Assembly: GCF_947305955.1 (NCBI RefSeq)
Contig: NZ_CAMZFB010000005.1
Coordinates: 18,337 to 82,336, forward strand
Reading direction: 5' to 3'
From: an uncultured Brevundimonas sp.
GTDB lineage: Bacteria; Pseudomonadota; Alphaproteobacteria; Caulobacterales; Caulobacteraceae
Length of the DNA: 64,000 nucleotides
Both the position numbers and the translations under genes were made by a program. The stretch's first letter is position 1. Each line of letters opens with the position of its first letter. The notes under the pieces are model-generated. The model had not been told where the DNA came from and searched no databases. It saw only the letters and a program-made list of their open reading frames with translations. Below are positions 1 to 9,287 of this stretch, one piece after another.

Positions 1-660
1 GACGAGGCCATGATCCTTTCCATGGCGCTGACCCTTCCGGCGGCCACGGCCCTGATGAGCATGCCGCTGTTGTTGGTCGAGGGGTTGTTCCTGCGGGACG
101 CCTTCCTCGCCTATGACGCGCAAAATACGGCTGCGGCCCTGCTGCAGTTCGGCTGGGGTGTTCCGGCCTTTGTGCTGATCCGTGTTCTGGCACCCGCCTT
201 TTATGCCCGTTCGGACAGCAAGACGCCGATGCGCTATGCGCTGGTGTCGGTTGTGGTCAATGCGGTGCTGGCTGTGGCGCTGTTCTTTGGCGGTATGGGC
301 GTTTCGGGCATTGCTGCAGCCGTCAGTGCGGCGGCATGGGCCAATGCGCTTCTGCTGGCGGCCAAGCTGTGGCGTCACGACTATTACCGCCCCAGCAAGC
401 ACGCGATCGACCGCCTGGTCCGTATCTTGGTTTCCAGCATCGGCATGGGCGTGATTGTCGCTGGGTGCAGCCTGTTCCGTCCGTCGATCGAGGCCCCTAT
501 TGCCGATGTTCTGGCCATGGTGGGGACCGATCATGGCGTGAAGGAACTGGCCATGCTGCTGGTCGTGGCGCTGGGCGGCCTGTCCTATGTGGTTCTGGCC
601 TTTGCGACCCGTGCGATCACGCCTCGCGATATCCGTCGCCTGCTACGCCGAGGTGCCTGA
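1..660 (+). CDS. murJ: MurJ lipid II flippase, C-terminal part (cut by window edge)
   Basis: The open frame runs from the first base to a TGA at 658-660, so about 219 C-terminal residues are visible and the N-terminal half lies outside the window. The protein is a chain of hydrophobic segments joined by short basic loops (for example FYARSDSKTPMRYA), ending in a basic tail, RRLLRRGA. This matches the last helices of the MurJ/MviN family, usually a little over 500 residues, which flips lipid II across the inner membrane for peptidoglycan synthesis. trpS lies downstream on the same strand. The last 18 bases overlap the 3' end of the convergent gene at 643-1164. The family call rests on the C-terminal part only. 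Confidence 0.85.
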   Translation, partial: DEAMILSMALTLPAATALMSMPLLLVEGLFLRDAFLAYDAQNTAAALLQFGWGVPAFVLIRVLAPAFYARSDSKTPMRYALVSVVVNAVLAVALFFGGMGVSGIAAAVSAAAWANALLLAAKLWRHDYYRPSKHAIDRLVRILVSSIGMGVIVAGCSLFRPSIEAPIADVLAMVGTDHGVKELAMLLVVALGGLSYVVLAFATRAITPRDIRRLLRRGA

Positions 661-1164
661 GTTCAGCAGGATCAGGGCTTCAATGCCCTGTTTGAATTCC
701 AGTGGATTTGACGGACCGTTGGTGGCGGCGATAGCCGCCGCCAGCGGTCCATCCATAACCTTGAACAGGCTGAGCAGGGCGCGGCGATAGAGGGGCCAGC
801 CGCGACGGATGGCACGCCCGCGATAGGGATGGACGCTGTTGGCCGAATAGAGCGCCGTCTTGATCGCCATCATCTTGAAGCGCAGCACCGCCGGATCGAT
901 CACCTTGGCCGCGCTGCTGGACAGCGAGAAGTCCACCAGTTGCAACTGGCGGATCAGTTCCTTGGTGTCGTCGCGGGCCACGCGCAGGCCTGCCACAAAG
1001 GCTTCGTCCAGATGGTAGTCCAATACATCGGGACCATCGCTCAATATCAGGTCGCGCCGATATTCCTGAACCTCGTCGAACAGGACCAGCAGCAGACGCA
1101 GCATGCGCTCGAATGCGACGGTTGCGCTGAAACCTTCTGCGGGGGTGACGTCGAATTCGTCCAA
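643..1164 (-). CDS. Unknown 173-residue protein, convergent with murJ
   Basis: A 173-residue frame with no signal peptide or membrane segment. It starts at a TTG (1162-1164 on the complement) with a GGAGA ribosome site about six bases upstream; I see no better ATG. It is a mainly helical, mixed-charge soluble protein (EYRRDLILSDG, RVARDDTKELIRQL) with a hydrophobic C-terminus. I do not recognise the family. It lies between murJ and trpS, its 3' end overlaps murJ by 18 bases, and its 5' side faces trpS across about 257 bases without a visible gene. A competing leftward frame at 680-1237 has proline/arginine-rich shadow composition and was rejected. Confidence 0.6.
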   Translation of the reverse strand: MDEFDVTPAEGFSATVAFERMLRLLLVLFDEVQEYRRDLILSDGPDVLDYHLDEAFVAGLRVARDDTKELIRQLQLVDFSLSSSAAKVIDPAVLRFKMMAIKTALYSANSVHPYRGRAIRRGWPLYRRALLSLFKVMDGPLAAAIAATNGPSNPLEFKQGIEALILLNSGTSA

Positions 1165-1421
1165 GGCAGTCTCCGATCGCGGCTAAGCTATATTCGTATA
1201 ACGTAGATATCCTAACCTGAAGCTTTGTTCCCTTCATCTGGTGACCAAGCAGCGGTTGCTCTTGGCGGCACGAAGGGATAAGCCACAGCCCATGCTCCGT
1301 GGATTGCCCCGTATGACAGGACGATGGCGCGGCTGATTGATTTCAGCTGGCCCTGTGCCTGTTGCTGCCTGATGGGCAGCGCCCACGCCTTTCCGATCGC
1401 CTTTCGTCCAGAGCTTTCCCT

Positions 1422-2459
1422 ATGACTGACCAAACTCCGGCCCCTTACACTGGCCCGCGCCGCGTCCTGTCCGGCATTCAGGCTTCCGGTGCGCTGCACC
1501 TCGGTAACTACCTCGGCGCGCTGAAGCGTTTCGTCGAGATGCAGGACGCCGGTGCGCCCTGCTACCTGTTCGTGGCCGACATGCACGCCATCACCGTGTG
1601 GCAGGATCCGGACAAGCTGACCGCCCAGACGCGCGAGATCGCCGCGGCCTATCTGGCGGCGGGCCTCGATCCGGACAAGTCGGTCATCTTCCCGCAATCG
1701 GCTGTGCCCGAGCACGCCGAACTGGCCTGGATTTTCAACTGCGTCGCCCGCCTCGGCTGGCTGGACCGCATGACCCAGTTCAAGGAAAAGTCGGGCAAGC
1801 ACAAGGAACGCTCCTCGGTCGGCCTCTACACCTATCCGGTGCTGCAGGCCGCCGACATCCTCCTGTACAAGGCGACCGAGGTTCCGGTCGGCGAGGACCA
1901 GAAGCAGCACCTCGAGCTGACCCGCGACATCGCCCAGAAGTTCAACAACGACTTCGGCGTGCCGAACTTCTTCCCGCAGCCGGAGCCGATGATCCAGGGT
2001 CCGGCCACGCGCGTCATGTCCCTGCGTGACGGCTCGGCCAAGATGTCCAAGTCCGACCCGTCGGACCTGTCGCGCATCAACCTGACCGACGACGCCGACA
2101 CCATCGCCAACAAGATCAAGAAGGCCAAGTCGGACATGGACGTGCTTCCGTCCGAGGTCGAAGGTCTGGACGGTCGCCCCGAGGCCAAGAACCTTGTGGC
2201 CATCTACGCCGCGCTGTCGGGCACCAGCCGCGAGGCTGTTCTGGCCGAGTTCGGCGGTCAGGGCTTTGGTGCCTTTAAGCCCAAGCTGTCGGAACTGGCT
2301 GTGACCTCGCTGTCGCCGGTGACGTCGGAAATGCGCCGTCTGCTGAACGAGACGGCCGAGATCGACCGCGTTCTGGCCAAAGGCGCTGCCCAAGCCCGCG
2401 AAGTCGCCGCTCCGGTGGTGGCCGAGGTCAAGAAGATCGTCGGCTTCTGGCAGGGCTGA
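1422..2459 (+). CDS. trpS: Tryptophan--tRNA ligase
   Basis: A class I aminoacyl-tRNA synthetase that charges tRNA-Trp. With the ATG at 1422 the protein has 345 residues, normal for TrpS. The HIGH-type signature appears as HLGN at residues 26-29 (in [11 protein letters not shown]), and the second signature KMSKS lies at about residues 207-211. The frame is open upstream to 1362, but those residues ([11 protein letters not shown]...) do not look like the conserved start, whereas [14 protein letters not shown] leads straight into the Rossmann fold. An acetyltransferase gene follows after 20 bases, so the two are probably co-transcribed. Confidence 0.97.
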   Translation: MTDQTPAPYTGPRRVLSGIQASGALHLGNYLGALKRFVEMQDAGAPCYLFVADMHAITVWQDPDKLTAQTREIAAAYLAAGLDPDKSVIFPQSAVPEHAELAWIFNCVARLGWLDRMTQFKEKSGKHKERSSVGLYTYPVLQAADILLYKATEVPVGEDQKQHLELTRDIAQKFNNDFGVPNFFPQPEPMIQGPATRVMSLRDGSAKMSKSDPSDLSRINLTDDADTIANKIKKAKSDMDVLPSEVEGLDGRPEAKNLVAIYAALSGTSREAVLAEFGGQGFGAFKPKLSELAVTSLSPVTSEMRRLLNETAEIDRVLAKGAAQAREVAAPVVAEVKKIVGFWQG

Positions 2460-2479
2460 TCCCCGGGGCACATTCCGGA

Positions 2480-3160
2480 ATGAACGGTCATCCTCTTGAT
2501 CGTGTGGTGCACAGCGCCCTGACGTCTTCGCGCCAGTCGCATCTGGCTGTGCGCGAGGGCGGGGCGCTGCGCATGGCTGCGGGCTATGGCGTGTTCGTGG
2601 CGGTCGATGATCCGGCCCGTACCGATGACGTGCGCCGCCTGCCGGTGCCGGAAGGCAAGCTGGTGTCGGTCGAGGCACTGGCCCAGCCCCTGCCGGAAGG
2701 CTTCCGTCTGGAGAAGGAAGCCGTGCTTTTGCAGATGACGCTGACGGCGCTGAAGTCCGGCAAGGTGCGCGATATCCGCATTGAAAAGCTGGGCGATGCC
2801 GATGCGGAACAGATGTTGGCCTTGGCCATACTGACCGAGCCTGGCCCCTTCTTTGCCAACACCCACCGTCTCGGCGACTTCTACGGCGTGAAGGAAGAGG
2901 GCCGCCTGCTGGCCATGGCGGGCGAGCGGATGAAGCCCGACGGCTTTACCGAGGTGTCCGGCGTCTGTGTCCATCCCGATGCCCAAGGGCGGGGTCTGGC
3001 GGCGGCTGTGATGCGGCAGGTGATCGAGGCCATCGTCGCGCGGGGCGAGACGGTCTTCCTGCATTCCTATGACCACAACGATCGCGCCATCGCCCTTTAT
3101 GAAGGGCTGGGTTTCAGCGTGCGCGCGCCGATGAAGATGCGGACGCTGGTGCCGCTCTAG
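2480..3160 (+). CDS. GNAT family N-acetyltransferase
   Basis: 226 residues. The C-terminal half carries the GNAT core: a strand ending in GVCVHPDAQGRGLA (acetyl-CoA pyrophosphate loop, roughly residues 163-173), a following helix, and the closing YDHNDRAIALYEGLGF segment typical of FR47-like GNAT proteins. The N-terminal 90 residues are a separate, less conserved region. It would transfer an acetyl group from acetyl-CoA to an amine; the substrate cannot be read from sequence. It starts 20 bases after trpS. Its TAG stop overlaps the stop of the convergent hydrolase within one CTAG. Confidence 0.85.
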   Translation: MNGHPLDRVVHSALTSSRQSHLAVREGGALRMAAGYGVFVAVDDPARTDDVRRLPVPEGKLVSVEALAQPLPEGFRLEKEAVLLQMTLTALKSGKVRDIRIEKLGDADAEQMLALAILTEPGPFFANTHRLGDFYGVKEEGRLLAMAGERMKPDGFTEVSGVCVHPDAQGRGLAAAVMRQVIEAIVARGETVFLHSYDHNDRAIALYEGLGFSVRAPMKMRTLVPL

Positions 3161-3897
3161 GCGATCCGGTTCAGGAAGCCCTCGAAACGCGCCAGCATTT
3201 CCAAAGTGCTTTCGGGATTGTGCTTCATCGGGCCGTTGCTGGTCGGCTCGTCAAAGGCATGGGTGCCTTCGCCGATCCAGCTTTCGACCGTACTGCCATT
3301 GGCGCGGATGGCGTCGTTGACCCTTTCCGCATTGCGCACGGTGGTCAGGTGGTCGCGGCTACAGGTCACCGCATAGACATCCGTCTTCATCCGCCACGGC
3401 TTCATCCGGTTGCGGGCCAGAAAGCCGACATAGGCATAGGCCAGCCAGACACCGGCGGGGGCGGGCAAGCGGTGCTGACCCGCATCCTTCAGCCCAAGGG
3501 TGCCATCCTCAAGCTCGCTGGCCATCAGCTCCATGATCGACCAGCCGCCGTGGGACCAGCCGCCAAGAACGATCTTGCAGGCATCGACATCGGGCCGTGC
3601 CGCTACGCCATGCCACGCGGCCAAAAGGTCGCCCGCACGGTCCAGACCATTGAACATCACATTGGTGCAGACCGTGAGCAGGGTGCGAAGCCGCGTCCAC
3701 CCGCGCGGGCCATAGCTGTCGACGATAAAGGCGCGCCAGCCCGCCGCTTTTGCCACCTCGGCATAGCGCGGCAGGTGGCTGCGCAAACCACCACAGCCAT
3801 GGAACAGAAGCACAGCCGGACGCGGCAGATCGTCGTCAGGTCCGACAACGATCACATGCGGTTCAAGGGCGGCCCAACGGCTGGCAAGCGTATCCAT
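3157..3897 (-). CDS. Dienelactone hydrolase-like alpha/beta hydrolase
   Basis: Cytosolic alpha/beta hydrolase of 246 residues from the ATG at 3897 (MDTLASRWAAL). A longer frame reaches 3972, but it would run through the palindromic operator, so I prefer the internal ATG. Visible catalytic elements are the oxyanion-type HGCGG (33-37), nucleophile Ser115 in GGWSHGGW, a plausible acid Asp182 (CSRDHL) and His213 (EGTHAFDEP). No export signal. It is divergent from a PadR-type repressor across the palindrome at 3952-3989 and is therefore a likely target of that regulator. Substrate unknown. Confidence 0.8.
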   Translation of the reverse strand: MDTLASRWAALEPHVIVVGPDDDLPRPAVLLFHGCGGLRSHLPRYAEVAKAAGWRAFIVDSYGPRGWTRLRTLLTVCTNVMFNGLDRAGDLLAAWHGVAARPDVDACKIVLGGWSHGGWSIMELMASELEDGTLGLKDAGQHRLPAPAGVWLAYAYVGFLARNRMKPWRMKTDVYAVTCSRDHLTTVRNAERVNDAIRANGSTVESWIGEGTHAFDEPTSNGPMKHNPESTLEMLARFEGFLNRIA

Positions 3898-3951
3898 GAG
3901 GATCACATAGGCGGAACGCACCCCGATAAAAAGGGACTTGCGCAATGTTAG

Positions 3952-3989
3952 TTTCGATATATCTATATGCACGATGAGATATATCGAAA
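3952..3989. promoter_or_regulatory. Perfect 13-bp palindrome, probable PadR-type operator
   Basis: TTTCGATATATCT (3952-3964) and its exact reverse complement AGATATATCGAAA (3977-3989) are separated by 12 bases. The element lies between the divergent hydrolase and PadR-like genes, just upstream of the regulator's likely ATG at 4004. A-T-rich dyads at the promoter of the regulator itself are normal for PadR-family proteins. Autoregulation and control of the hydrolase are inferred from position. Confidence 0.75.
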
Positions 3990-4003
3990 TGGAAATGAAA
4001 AGA

Positions 4004-4612
4004 ATGAGACACCAACATCGCGGTTGGAAGAATGAAGACGCAATGGGCTGCGAAGGTCGCGGCCATCACGGGCACGGCCCTCGCGGCCATGGCGACCGGA
4101 GCATGCGCGGCAAACCCCATGGACCGGACGATGGCCGTATGCGCCGCGGACCGGGGGGCGGCGGTCGCCTGTTCGAACACGGTGCCATGCGCTGGCTCCT
4201 GCTGTCGCTGATCGCGCAAAAGCCGTCGCACGGCTATGAACTGATCAAGGCGATCGAGACCCGTATGGCAGGCGTCTATGCGCCGAGCCCGGGTGTGATC
4301 TATCCCAGCCTGTCGCTGCTGGAAGATATGGGTGCGGTCAGCATCTCCATCGAAGGCGGCAAGAAGCTTTACGCCATCACCGAAGAGGGCCAGCGCCTGC
4401 TGGAAGAAAACGCCGAGGTGCTGGGCCGTATCGATGCACGGATGGAGGCCATGAAGGGCCACGGCGGCCGACCGCCCGAAATCCGCGAGGCGGTGGACGG
4501 TTTCAAACACGCCCTTCGTCAAAGGCTGGGCACCGAACCGCTGGAAACGGAAGAGATGGAGCGGCTCGTCGCCATCATCCGCGAAGCCACGGACAAGATT
4601 TCCGGAGCCTAA
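4004..4612 (+). CDS. PadR family regulator with His-rich N-terminus (NfeR/YqjI-like)
   Basis: 202 residues from the ATG at 4004. Upstream in-frame starts (TTG 3938, ATG 3974, 3989, 3995) would put coding sequence inside the operator. Residues 1-60 are a flexible Gly/Arg/His region with eight histidines and Cys16 (including HHGHGPRGHG), followed by a PadR winged helix: AMRWLLLSLI, SHGYELIKAIE, YAPSPGVIYPSLSLLED, GGKKLYAITEEG. This is the architecture of E. coli YqjI/NfeR, a nickel/iron-responsive repressor whose N-terminal extension binds metal. Metal sensing here is inferred from that similarity. A strong terminator follows. Confidence 0.85.
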   Translation: MRHQHRGWKNEDAMGCEGRGHHGHGPRGHGDRSMRGKPHGPDDGRMRRGPGGGGRLFEHGAMRWLLLSLIAQKPSHGYELIKAIETRMAGVYAPSPGVIYPSLSLLEDMGAVSISIEGGKKLYAITEEGQRLLEENAEVLGRIDARMEAMKGHGGRPPEIREAVDGFKHALRQRLGTEPLETEEMERLVAIIREATDKISGA

Positions 4613-4628
4613 GCAAGGCAAAAGGAAA

Positions 4629-4657
4629 GGCGCTGTGATCCCTCACAGCGCCTTTTT
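4629..4657 (+). terminator. Rho-independent terminator after the PadR gene
   Basis: Perfect 10-bp stem GGCGCTGTGA (4629-4638) with TCACAGCGCC (4643-4652), a four-base loop and TTTTT. It begins 17 bases after the PadR stop codon. Confidence 0.92.
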
Positions 4658-4663
4658 AGTTTT

Positions 4664-4770
4664 GTTGCTAACGCTCGCCCCGCGGGGGCTCGCTGCTTGA
4701 GCAACGGTTTGCACCGCCACCCATCAACAGGCCGCGCGGGTCGAAAAGGCGGAGCCTTTTGACCGCGGCC
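4664..4770. repeat. Dense intergenic hairpins; purH terminator on the minus strand
   Basis: Two nested structures fill this gap. GTTGC (4664-4668) pairs with GCAAC (4701-4705) around the near-palindrome GCCCCGCGGGGGC. A second, larger hairpin spans 4730-4770: an inner AAAAGGC/GCCTTTT stem (4744-4750 with 4754-4760) continues outward into imperfectly paired GGCCGCG...CGCGGCC arms. Read leftward, the inner stem followed by TTTT is a plausible terminator for purH, which stops at 4780. The combination resembles a REP-like intergenic element; whether it recurs in the genome cannot be seen here. Confidence 0.55.
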
Positions 4771-4779
4771 CACTAAAAA

Positions 4780-6384
4780 TTAGTGTCGGAAGACACGCGT
4801 GCCTGTGAAGACCATGGCGATGCCCTTTTCGTCGGCAGCCTTGATGACTTCGTCGTCGCGGATGGAGCCACCCGGCTGGATGACGCAGGTCGCGCCCGCG
4901 GCGATGGCTTCCAAGAGGCCGTCGGCGAACGGGAAGAAGGCTTCCGAAGCACAGGCCGAACCTTCGGCCAGCGAAACGTTGAGGCCCTTGGCCTCACCGG
5001 CTTCCTTGGCGCGGATGGCGGCGATGCGGGCGCTGTCGCGGCGGTTCATCTGGCCTGCGCCGATGCCGGCGGTCTGGCCGTCCTTGGCATAGACGATGGC
5101 GTTGGACTTTACGTGCTTGGCGACGGTGAAGGCGAACAGCATGTCCTCGATTTCCTTCTCGGTCGGCTGACGCTTGGTCACGACCTTCAGGTCCGAAGGC
5201 TTGAGGTTCGACTGGTCGCGCGACTGCACGAGGAAGCCACCGGCAACCGAGCGGAAGACGTTGCCTTCGGCGTGCGGGTCCGGCAGGCCGTCCGTGATCA
5301 GCAGGCGCAGGTTCTTCTTGGCGGCAAACACGGCCTTGGCCGCATCGTCGGCACCCGGGGCGATGACCACTTCGGTGAAGATTTCGGTGATGGCCTTGGC
5401 GGCCTCTTCGGTCAGCGGACGGTTGACGGCGATCACGCCACCGAAGGCCGAGACGGCATCGCACTCCAGAGCGCGGGCATAGGCTTCGGCAAGGTCCTTG
5501 CCGACGGCCACGCCGCACGGGTTGGCGTGCTTGACGATGACGCAGGCGGGTTCCTTGAACTCGGCCACCAGCTCATAGGCGGCATCGGCGTCGGCGATGT
5601 TGTTGTAGCCCAGTTCCTTGCCCTGGATTTGCTCGGCATAGGCCACGCCCGGGCGCTTCTCGCCGGTGCGGTAGAAGCTGCCGGTCTGGTGCGGGTTTTC
5701 ACCGTAACGCAGGGTCTGGGCCAGTTCGCCGGCGATCGACTTGCGCGCAGGGGCGGCGTCTTCCAGCTGACCTGCGAACCACGATGACACAGCGGCGTCA
5801 TAGGCGGCGGTGCGGGCAAAGGCGCGGGCGGCGAGCTTCTTGCGCAGGTCCAGCGAGGTCGAGCCGTCGGCTTTGAGGGCCTCGACGATCATGTTGATGC
5901 TCTCGGCATCGACAGCGACCGCGACGTGGCCGTGGTTCTTGGAGCCCGAACGGATCATGGCCGGACCGCCGATGTCGATGTTCTCGATGGCGGCTTCAAA
6001 TCCACCGCCGGATTCAACGGTCTTCTCAAACGGATAGAGGTCGATCCAGACGATATCGATGGCACCGATGTTGTGCTCGGCCATGGCTACGGCGTGGGTC
6101 GGGGCGTTGCGCACGCCCAGCAGGCCACCGTGCACGATCGGGTGCAGGGTCTTGACGCGGCCGTCCATCATTTCCGGGAAACCGGTCAGGTCCGCCACAT
6201 CCTTCACCGGCAGGCCAAAGCTCGCGATGGCGGCCTTGGTGCCGCCGGTCGAAACCAGTTCGACGCCGAGATCGTGCAGGGTGCGGGCCACCTCTTCCAG
6301 TCCGGTCTTGTCGGACAGGGAGATCAGGGCGCGCGCAGGGGCGACCGCGTTAGGGGCGGGTGGAAAATCGGGAGCGGCGGGCAT
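4780..6384 (-). CDS. purH: Bifunctional AICAR transformylase / IMP cyclohydrolase
   Basis: Catalyses the last two steps of IMP synthesis. From the ATG at 6384 ([11 protein letters not shown]) it has 534 residues, the usual PurH size. The N-terminal MGS-like IMP cyclohydrolase domain begins [11 protein letters not shown] and contains STGGT. The C-terminal AICAR transformylase domain contains LRYGENPHQ, the KHANPCG segment with its lysine-histidine pair, and [15 protein letters not shown] sequence (here [13 protein letters not shown]). An in-frame extension to 6435 lacks conservation signals. It is the third gene of a leftward rpe, heparinase-like, purH order, separated from the heparinase-like gene by about 226 bases without a gene. 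Confidence 0.97.
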   Translation of the reverse strand: MPAAPDFPPAPNAVAPARALISLSDKTGLEEVARTLHDLGVELVSTGGTKAAIASFGLPVKDVADLTGFPEMMDGRVKTLHPIVHGGLLGVRNAPTHAVAMAEHNIGAIDIVWIDLYPFEKTVESGGGFEAAIENIDIGGPAMIRSGSKNHGHVAVAVDAESINMIVEALKADGSTSLDLRKKLAARAFARTAAYDAAVSSWFAGQLEDAAPARKSIAGELAQTLRYGENPHQTGSFYRTGEKRPGVAYAEQIQGKELGYNNIADADAAYELVAEFKEPACVIVKHANPCGVAVGKDLAEAYARALECDAVSAFGGVIAVNRPLTEEAAKAITEIFTEVVIAPGADDAAKAVFAAKKNLRLLITDGLPDPHAEGNVFRSVAGGFLVQSRDQSNLKPSDLKVVTKRQPTEKEIEDMLFAFTVAKHVKSNAIVYAKDGQTAGIGAGQMNRRDSARIAAIRAKEAGEAKGLNVSLAEGSACASEAFFPFADGLLEAIAAGATCVIQPGGSIRDDEVIKAADEKGIAMVFTGTRVFRH

Positions 6385-6610
6385 GGCGACGTCCGTAACA
6401 GCTAGGAGCAGAGGAGATGGCGCGGCCTCTAGCACCGGTATGTGATGCCGTCACCCCTTGGGCGGCCAGGAAGGCGGCGGGGGCCATGCCTGTCGATGCA
6501 AGCCGCGCAGAAGAAAGGCCGCAAACCCTTGTGTGGCGGGCATTGCGGCCTTTTCAGTCTCGGCGGCTGTCATGGAAAATTCATCCGGAGACGGATGGCC
6601 CGACGCCCGA

Positions 6611-8410
6611 TCACTCCTCGGCGGCGGGGGCCAGTTTCCAGCGGATCTTGGTTTCCGCATCGGTACGGGCCGAGCCACGCACCACGATTTGCAGCGAGCG
6701 GCGGGTCAGGCCGTCATCGATATGGACGGCGGTTTCGATGGCGATATCGGGACCGTCGCTACGGAACCACCAGCCCTTGCCCGAAGGGCCGCGCAACAGG
6801 ATGGAGCGGCGGTCGCGGGCGAGGCTTGCCTGAACCTCGGGGTCCAGCTGGAAGCGCAGGGCATAGGGGGCCGCGATCCGTCCGACTTCCTGATCCCCTT
6901 CGCCGGGGCGCAGGCATTCCTCGGCGCGGATTTCGTCGCAGGTCTGGTCGATATAGATGCGGCGCATGTGCTTGAGCCCATACAGCGGCATCCACCCGTC
7001 ATGCTCGACTTCCAGCCAGATGGCGGTGTCCGTCTGCTGATGGTCGCGCGTGATGGTCATCGGCTCGGAGATCAGCCGCGGGCCCAGAAGCTCGGCCTTC
7101 CAGCCGGACAGCGGCTCGCCGATCGGGCGTTCGCCCAGCGTCAGGGTCGAGGCCCCAGCCGAGAGGCGAAGGGCGTGGCGATCCGACGAGCGCGGCGTCC
7201 AGCCTGCCGAGGTGAACAGGCGATCCTTGCCGCCCACGACCTCGATAGCAGCCGGTTGACCGCAGGCAGTGGTGGCCCACGGGCCCGCCGCCGGACCTTC
7301 GACGTCCAGCATCAGTGTCAGTTGGGGCGATGACACACGCACAATGCCGCCGACCACGCTGGCGGGCGGGGGCGCAGGCTCGTCATCATGGGCGCGCGCC
7401 GCCTGAACCCGCTCGCGGGTCGAGGGGCCGCCGCCTTGGAAGATGGCCAGACGCTTGTCGGGCAGGACCTGACTGCGAAGCGCGATGGTCAGGCGCGAAA
7501 TGGCCTCGGCCACGGCGGGCGGCGTGGGCACGGAAATCTGCGCCAGCGCATCGTCCAGCGTCAGCAGGTCGAGCAGCAGTTCCATACCCAGTTCCGGTGC
7601 GCGCGAGGCATGGGCTCCGTCCTCGCGGATGGACTGGTCCAGAGCCTGAGGCAGCTTTTTGAGCGCCTTGTTCCTGAGCTTTTCACCGATAGGGCCGGTG
7701 AGGGTGCAGCCCGCGATCGCGGCAGCGACCAGACGCTCGGCCCTTCCTCGCGCCCCGAAAGGTGGGCGCAGCAGCTGGCGGGTCTGGCGGGCCAGGGTAT
7801 CGGCCAGCTTCTGGGCGTCGGGTGCGTCTGCTGCCGCGGCCAGCCGCTTGGCGGCACAGGCCAGATTATAGACGCGGCGGGACAGGACTTCGGGCGACCA
7901 CGAAAAGGGCGACCACTGTGAAAACGTGTTCAGCCAGCCCATGACCATGGCCAGAGCGTCGCGGGTGCCGCGCTCGCCCTGTTCGAGCATGATCGGGAGC
8001 CAGTTGAAGCTGTGCAGTTCAACGGCAAAGGCGCGGGTCGGCGTGGGCTGTTCCCACATCTGGCGCGGGTCGTCGGACTCGAGCGTCAGCCCCAGAAGCG
8101 TCAGCTTGCCGCCCAGCAGCGGGCGCGCCGTTTCTTTGGGAACGGGGCGGAAATCCTTGGGCGTGATGGCAAAGGTCTGGCCATTGGCACCGCCCAGCGT
8201 CAGGCCGTAACCCGGCAGGCCATAGAGTTCGACCCACAGCTGACGCGACAGCAGCGCCTTGGCGATGGCCCCCATCAGGGCCGGAGAGGTGCGCTGGCTA
8301 CCGTGTGTGGGCAGGGGCGTGCGGACGGGCGCACCCTTCAGACCGGGGATGTGGCCTTCGGAGAGGGGGGTCTCGCTATCGCGCGGGGCGAAGGGGCCGA
8401 TAGGCTTCAT
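6611..8410 (-). CDS. Heparinase II/III family protein
   Basis: 599 residues. The N-terminal half is helical and carries the ELHSFNWLPIML segment typical of the alpha/alpha toroid in heparinase II/III-like proteins. The second half is rich in beta strands, like the family's sheet domain (ending GSARTDAETKIRWKLAP). No clear signal peptide is seen at the start (MKPIGPFAPRDSE), so export is uncertain. The family acts as lyases on acidic polysaccharides, but the substrate here is unknown. Its ATG overlaps the rpe stop codon in an ATGA, so the two are translationally coupled. Confidence 0.85.
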   Translation of the reverse strand: MKPIGPFAPRDSETPLSEGHIPGLKGAPVRTPLPTHGSQRTSPALMGAIAKALLSRQLWVELYGLPGYGLTLGGANGQTFAITPKDFRPVPKETARPLLGGKLTLLGLTLESDDPRQMWEQPTPTRAFAVELHSFNWLPIMLEQGERGTRDALAMVMGWLNTFSQWSPFSWSPEVLSRRVYNLACAAKRLAAAADAPDAQKLADTLARQTRQLLRPPFGARGRAERLVAAAIAGCTLTGPIGEKLRNKALKKLPQALDQSIREDGAHASRAPELGMELLLDLLTLDDALAQISVPTPPAVAEAISRLTIALRSQVLPDKRLAIFQGGGPSTRERVQAARAHDDEPAPPPASVVGGIVRVSSPQLTLMLDVEGPAAGPWATTACGQPAAIEVVGGKDRLFTSAGWTPRSSDRHALRLSAGASTLTLGERPIGEPLSGWKAELLGPRLISEPMTITRDHQQTDTAIWLEVEHDGWMPLYGLKHMRRIYIDQTCDEIRAEECLRPGEGDQEVGRIAAPYALRFQLDPEVQASLARDRRSILLRGPSGKGWWFRSDGPDIAIETAVHIDDGLTRRSLQIVVRGSARTDAETKIRWKLAPAAEE

Positions 8411-9075
8411 GCCGTTTTCAGTGCCTGAATGTTGGTGGCGTAGGCGTCAGGCCCACCCTTGAATACAAACGAACCCGCGACAAGGGCATCGGCACCGGCG
8501 GCAACGCAGGCACCGGCATTGGCCGCGACCACACCGCCATCGACCTGCAGGTGGGCGTGTGAGCCCGCCGCATCCAGAATGGCGCGGGCGCGCTCGATCT
8601 TGCGCAGTGAGCTGTCGATGAATTTCTGACCGCCAAAGCCCGGATTGACCGACATGATCAGCACCAGATCGACCATCTCCACGCACTCTTCCAGTACGCT
8701 CAGCGGCGTGGCGGGGTTGAAGACCAGTCCGGCCTTGGCCCCCAGCTGGCGGATCTGGCCCAGGGTGCGGTGGACGTGCGGGCCGCTTTCGGGGTGCACG
8801 CTCATGATGTCCGCGCCCGCCGCGCGATAGGCTTCCAGCCAGTTATCGACGGGTGCCACCATCAGGTGCACGTCGAACGGCAGCGTCGTGTGCGGGCGCA
8901 GCGCCTTTACCACATCCGGGCCGATGGTGATGTTCGGCACGAAATGGCCGTCCATGACATCGACGTGGATCCAGTCCGCCCCCGCAGCTTCCAGCGAGCG
9001 GATTTCCTCGCCCAGTTTGGAGAAGTCACTGGCGAGGATGGACGGGCAGATCAGGGGAGCGGTGCGCTGGGTCAT
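8407..9075 (-). CDS. rpe: Ribulose-phosphate 3-epimerase
   Basis: Interconverts ribulose 5-phosphate and xylulose 5-phosphate in the pentose phosphate pathway. From the ATG at 9075 (MTQRTAPLICPS) it has 222 residues, the normal size. The TIM-barrel signatures are present: SILASDF, HVDVMDGHFVPN (catalytic Asp39 region, metal-binding His), HLMV, MSVNPGFGGQ and QVDGGV with the second catalytic aspartate. The frame extends to 9258, but that part is low-complexity and unlikely to be translated. It is the first gene of the leftward run and is coupled to the heparinase-like gene. Confidence 0.97.
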   Translation of the reverse strand: MTQRTAPLICPSILASDFSKLGEEIRSLEAAGADWIHVDVMDGHFVPNITIGPDVVKALRPHTTLPFDVHLMVAPVDNWLEAYRAAGADIMSVHPESGPHVHRTLGQIRQLGAKAGLVFNPATPLSVLEECVEMVDLVLIMSVNPGFGGQKFIDSSLRKIERARAILDAAGSHAHLQVDGGVVAANAGACVAAGADALVAGSFVFKGGPDAYATNIQALKTA

Positions 9076-9287
9076 GACAGCAGGACTTACGGCCCCAGCC
9101 CGTGATCGGCAAGGCTCTGCGGTTGCGACAGGTTTTCGGGCGCGTTCACTCGCGCTTCGTGAACGAGCAGGGGTGTTCACTGGCGAAACCCGCAAGGGCA
9201 AGGGCGCAACAGCGATGGCGGGCATCGGCGGGGCCGAGCAGGAAGGGGACATCAACACGTCGCCGCCCGAACCGAAGAGGCCCCGCT

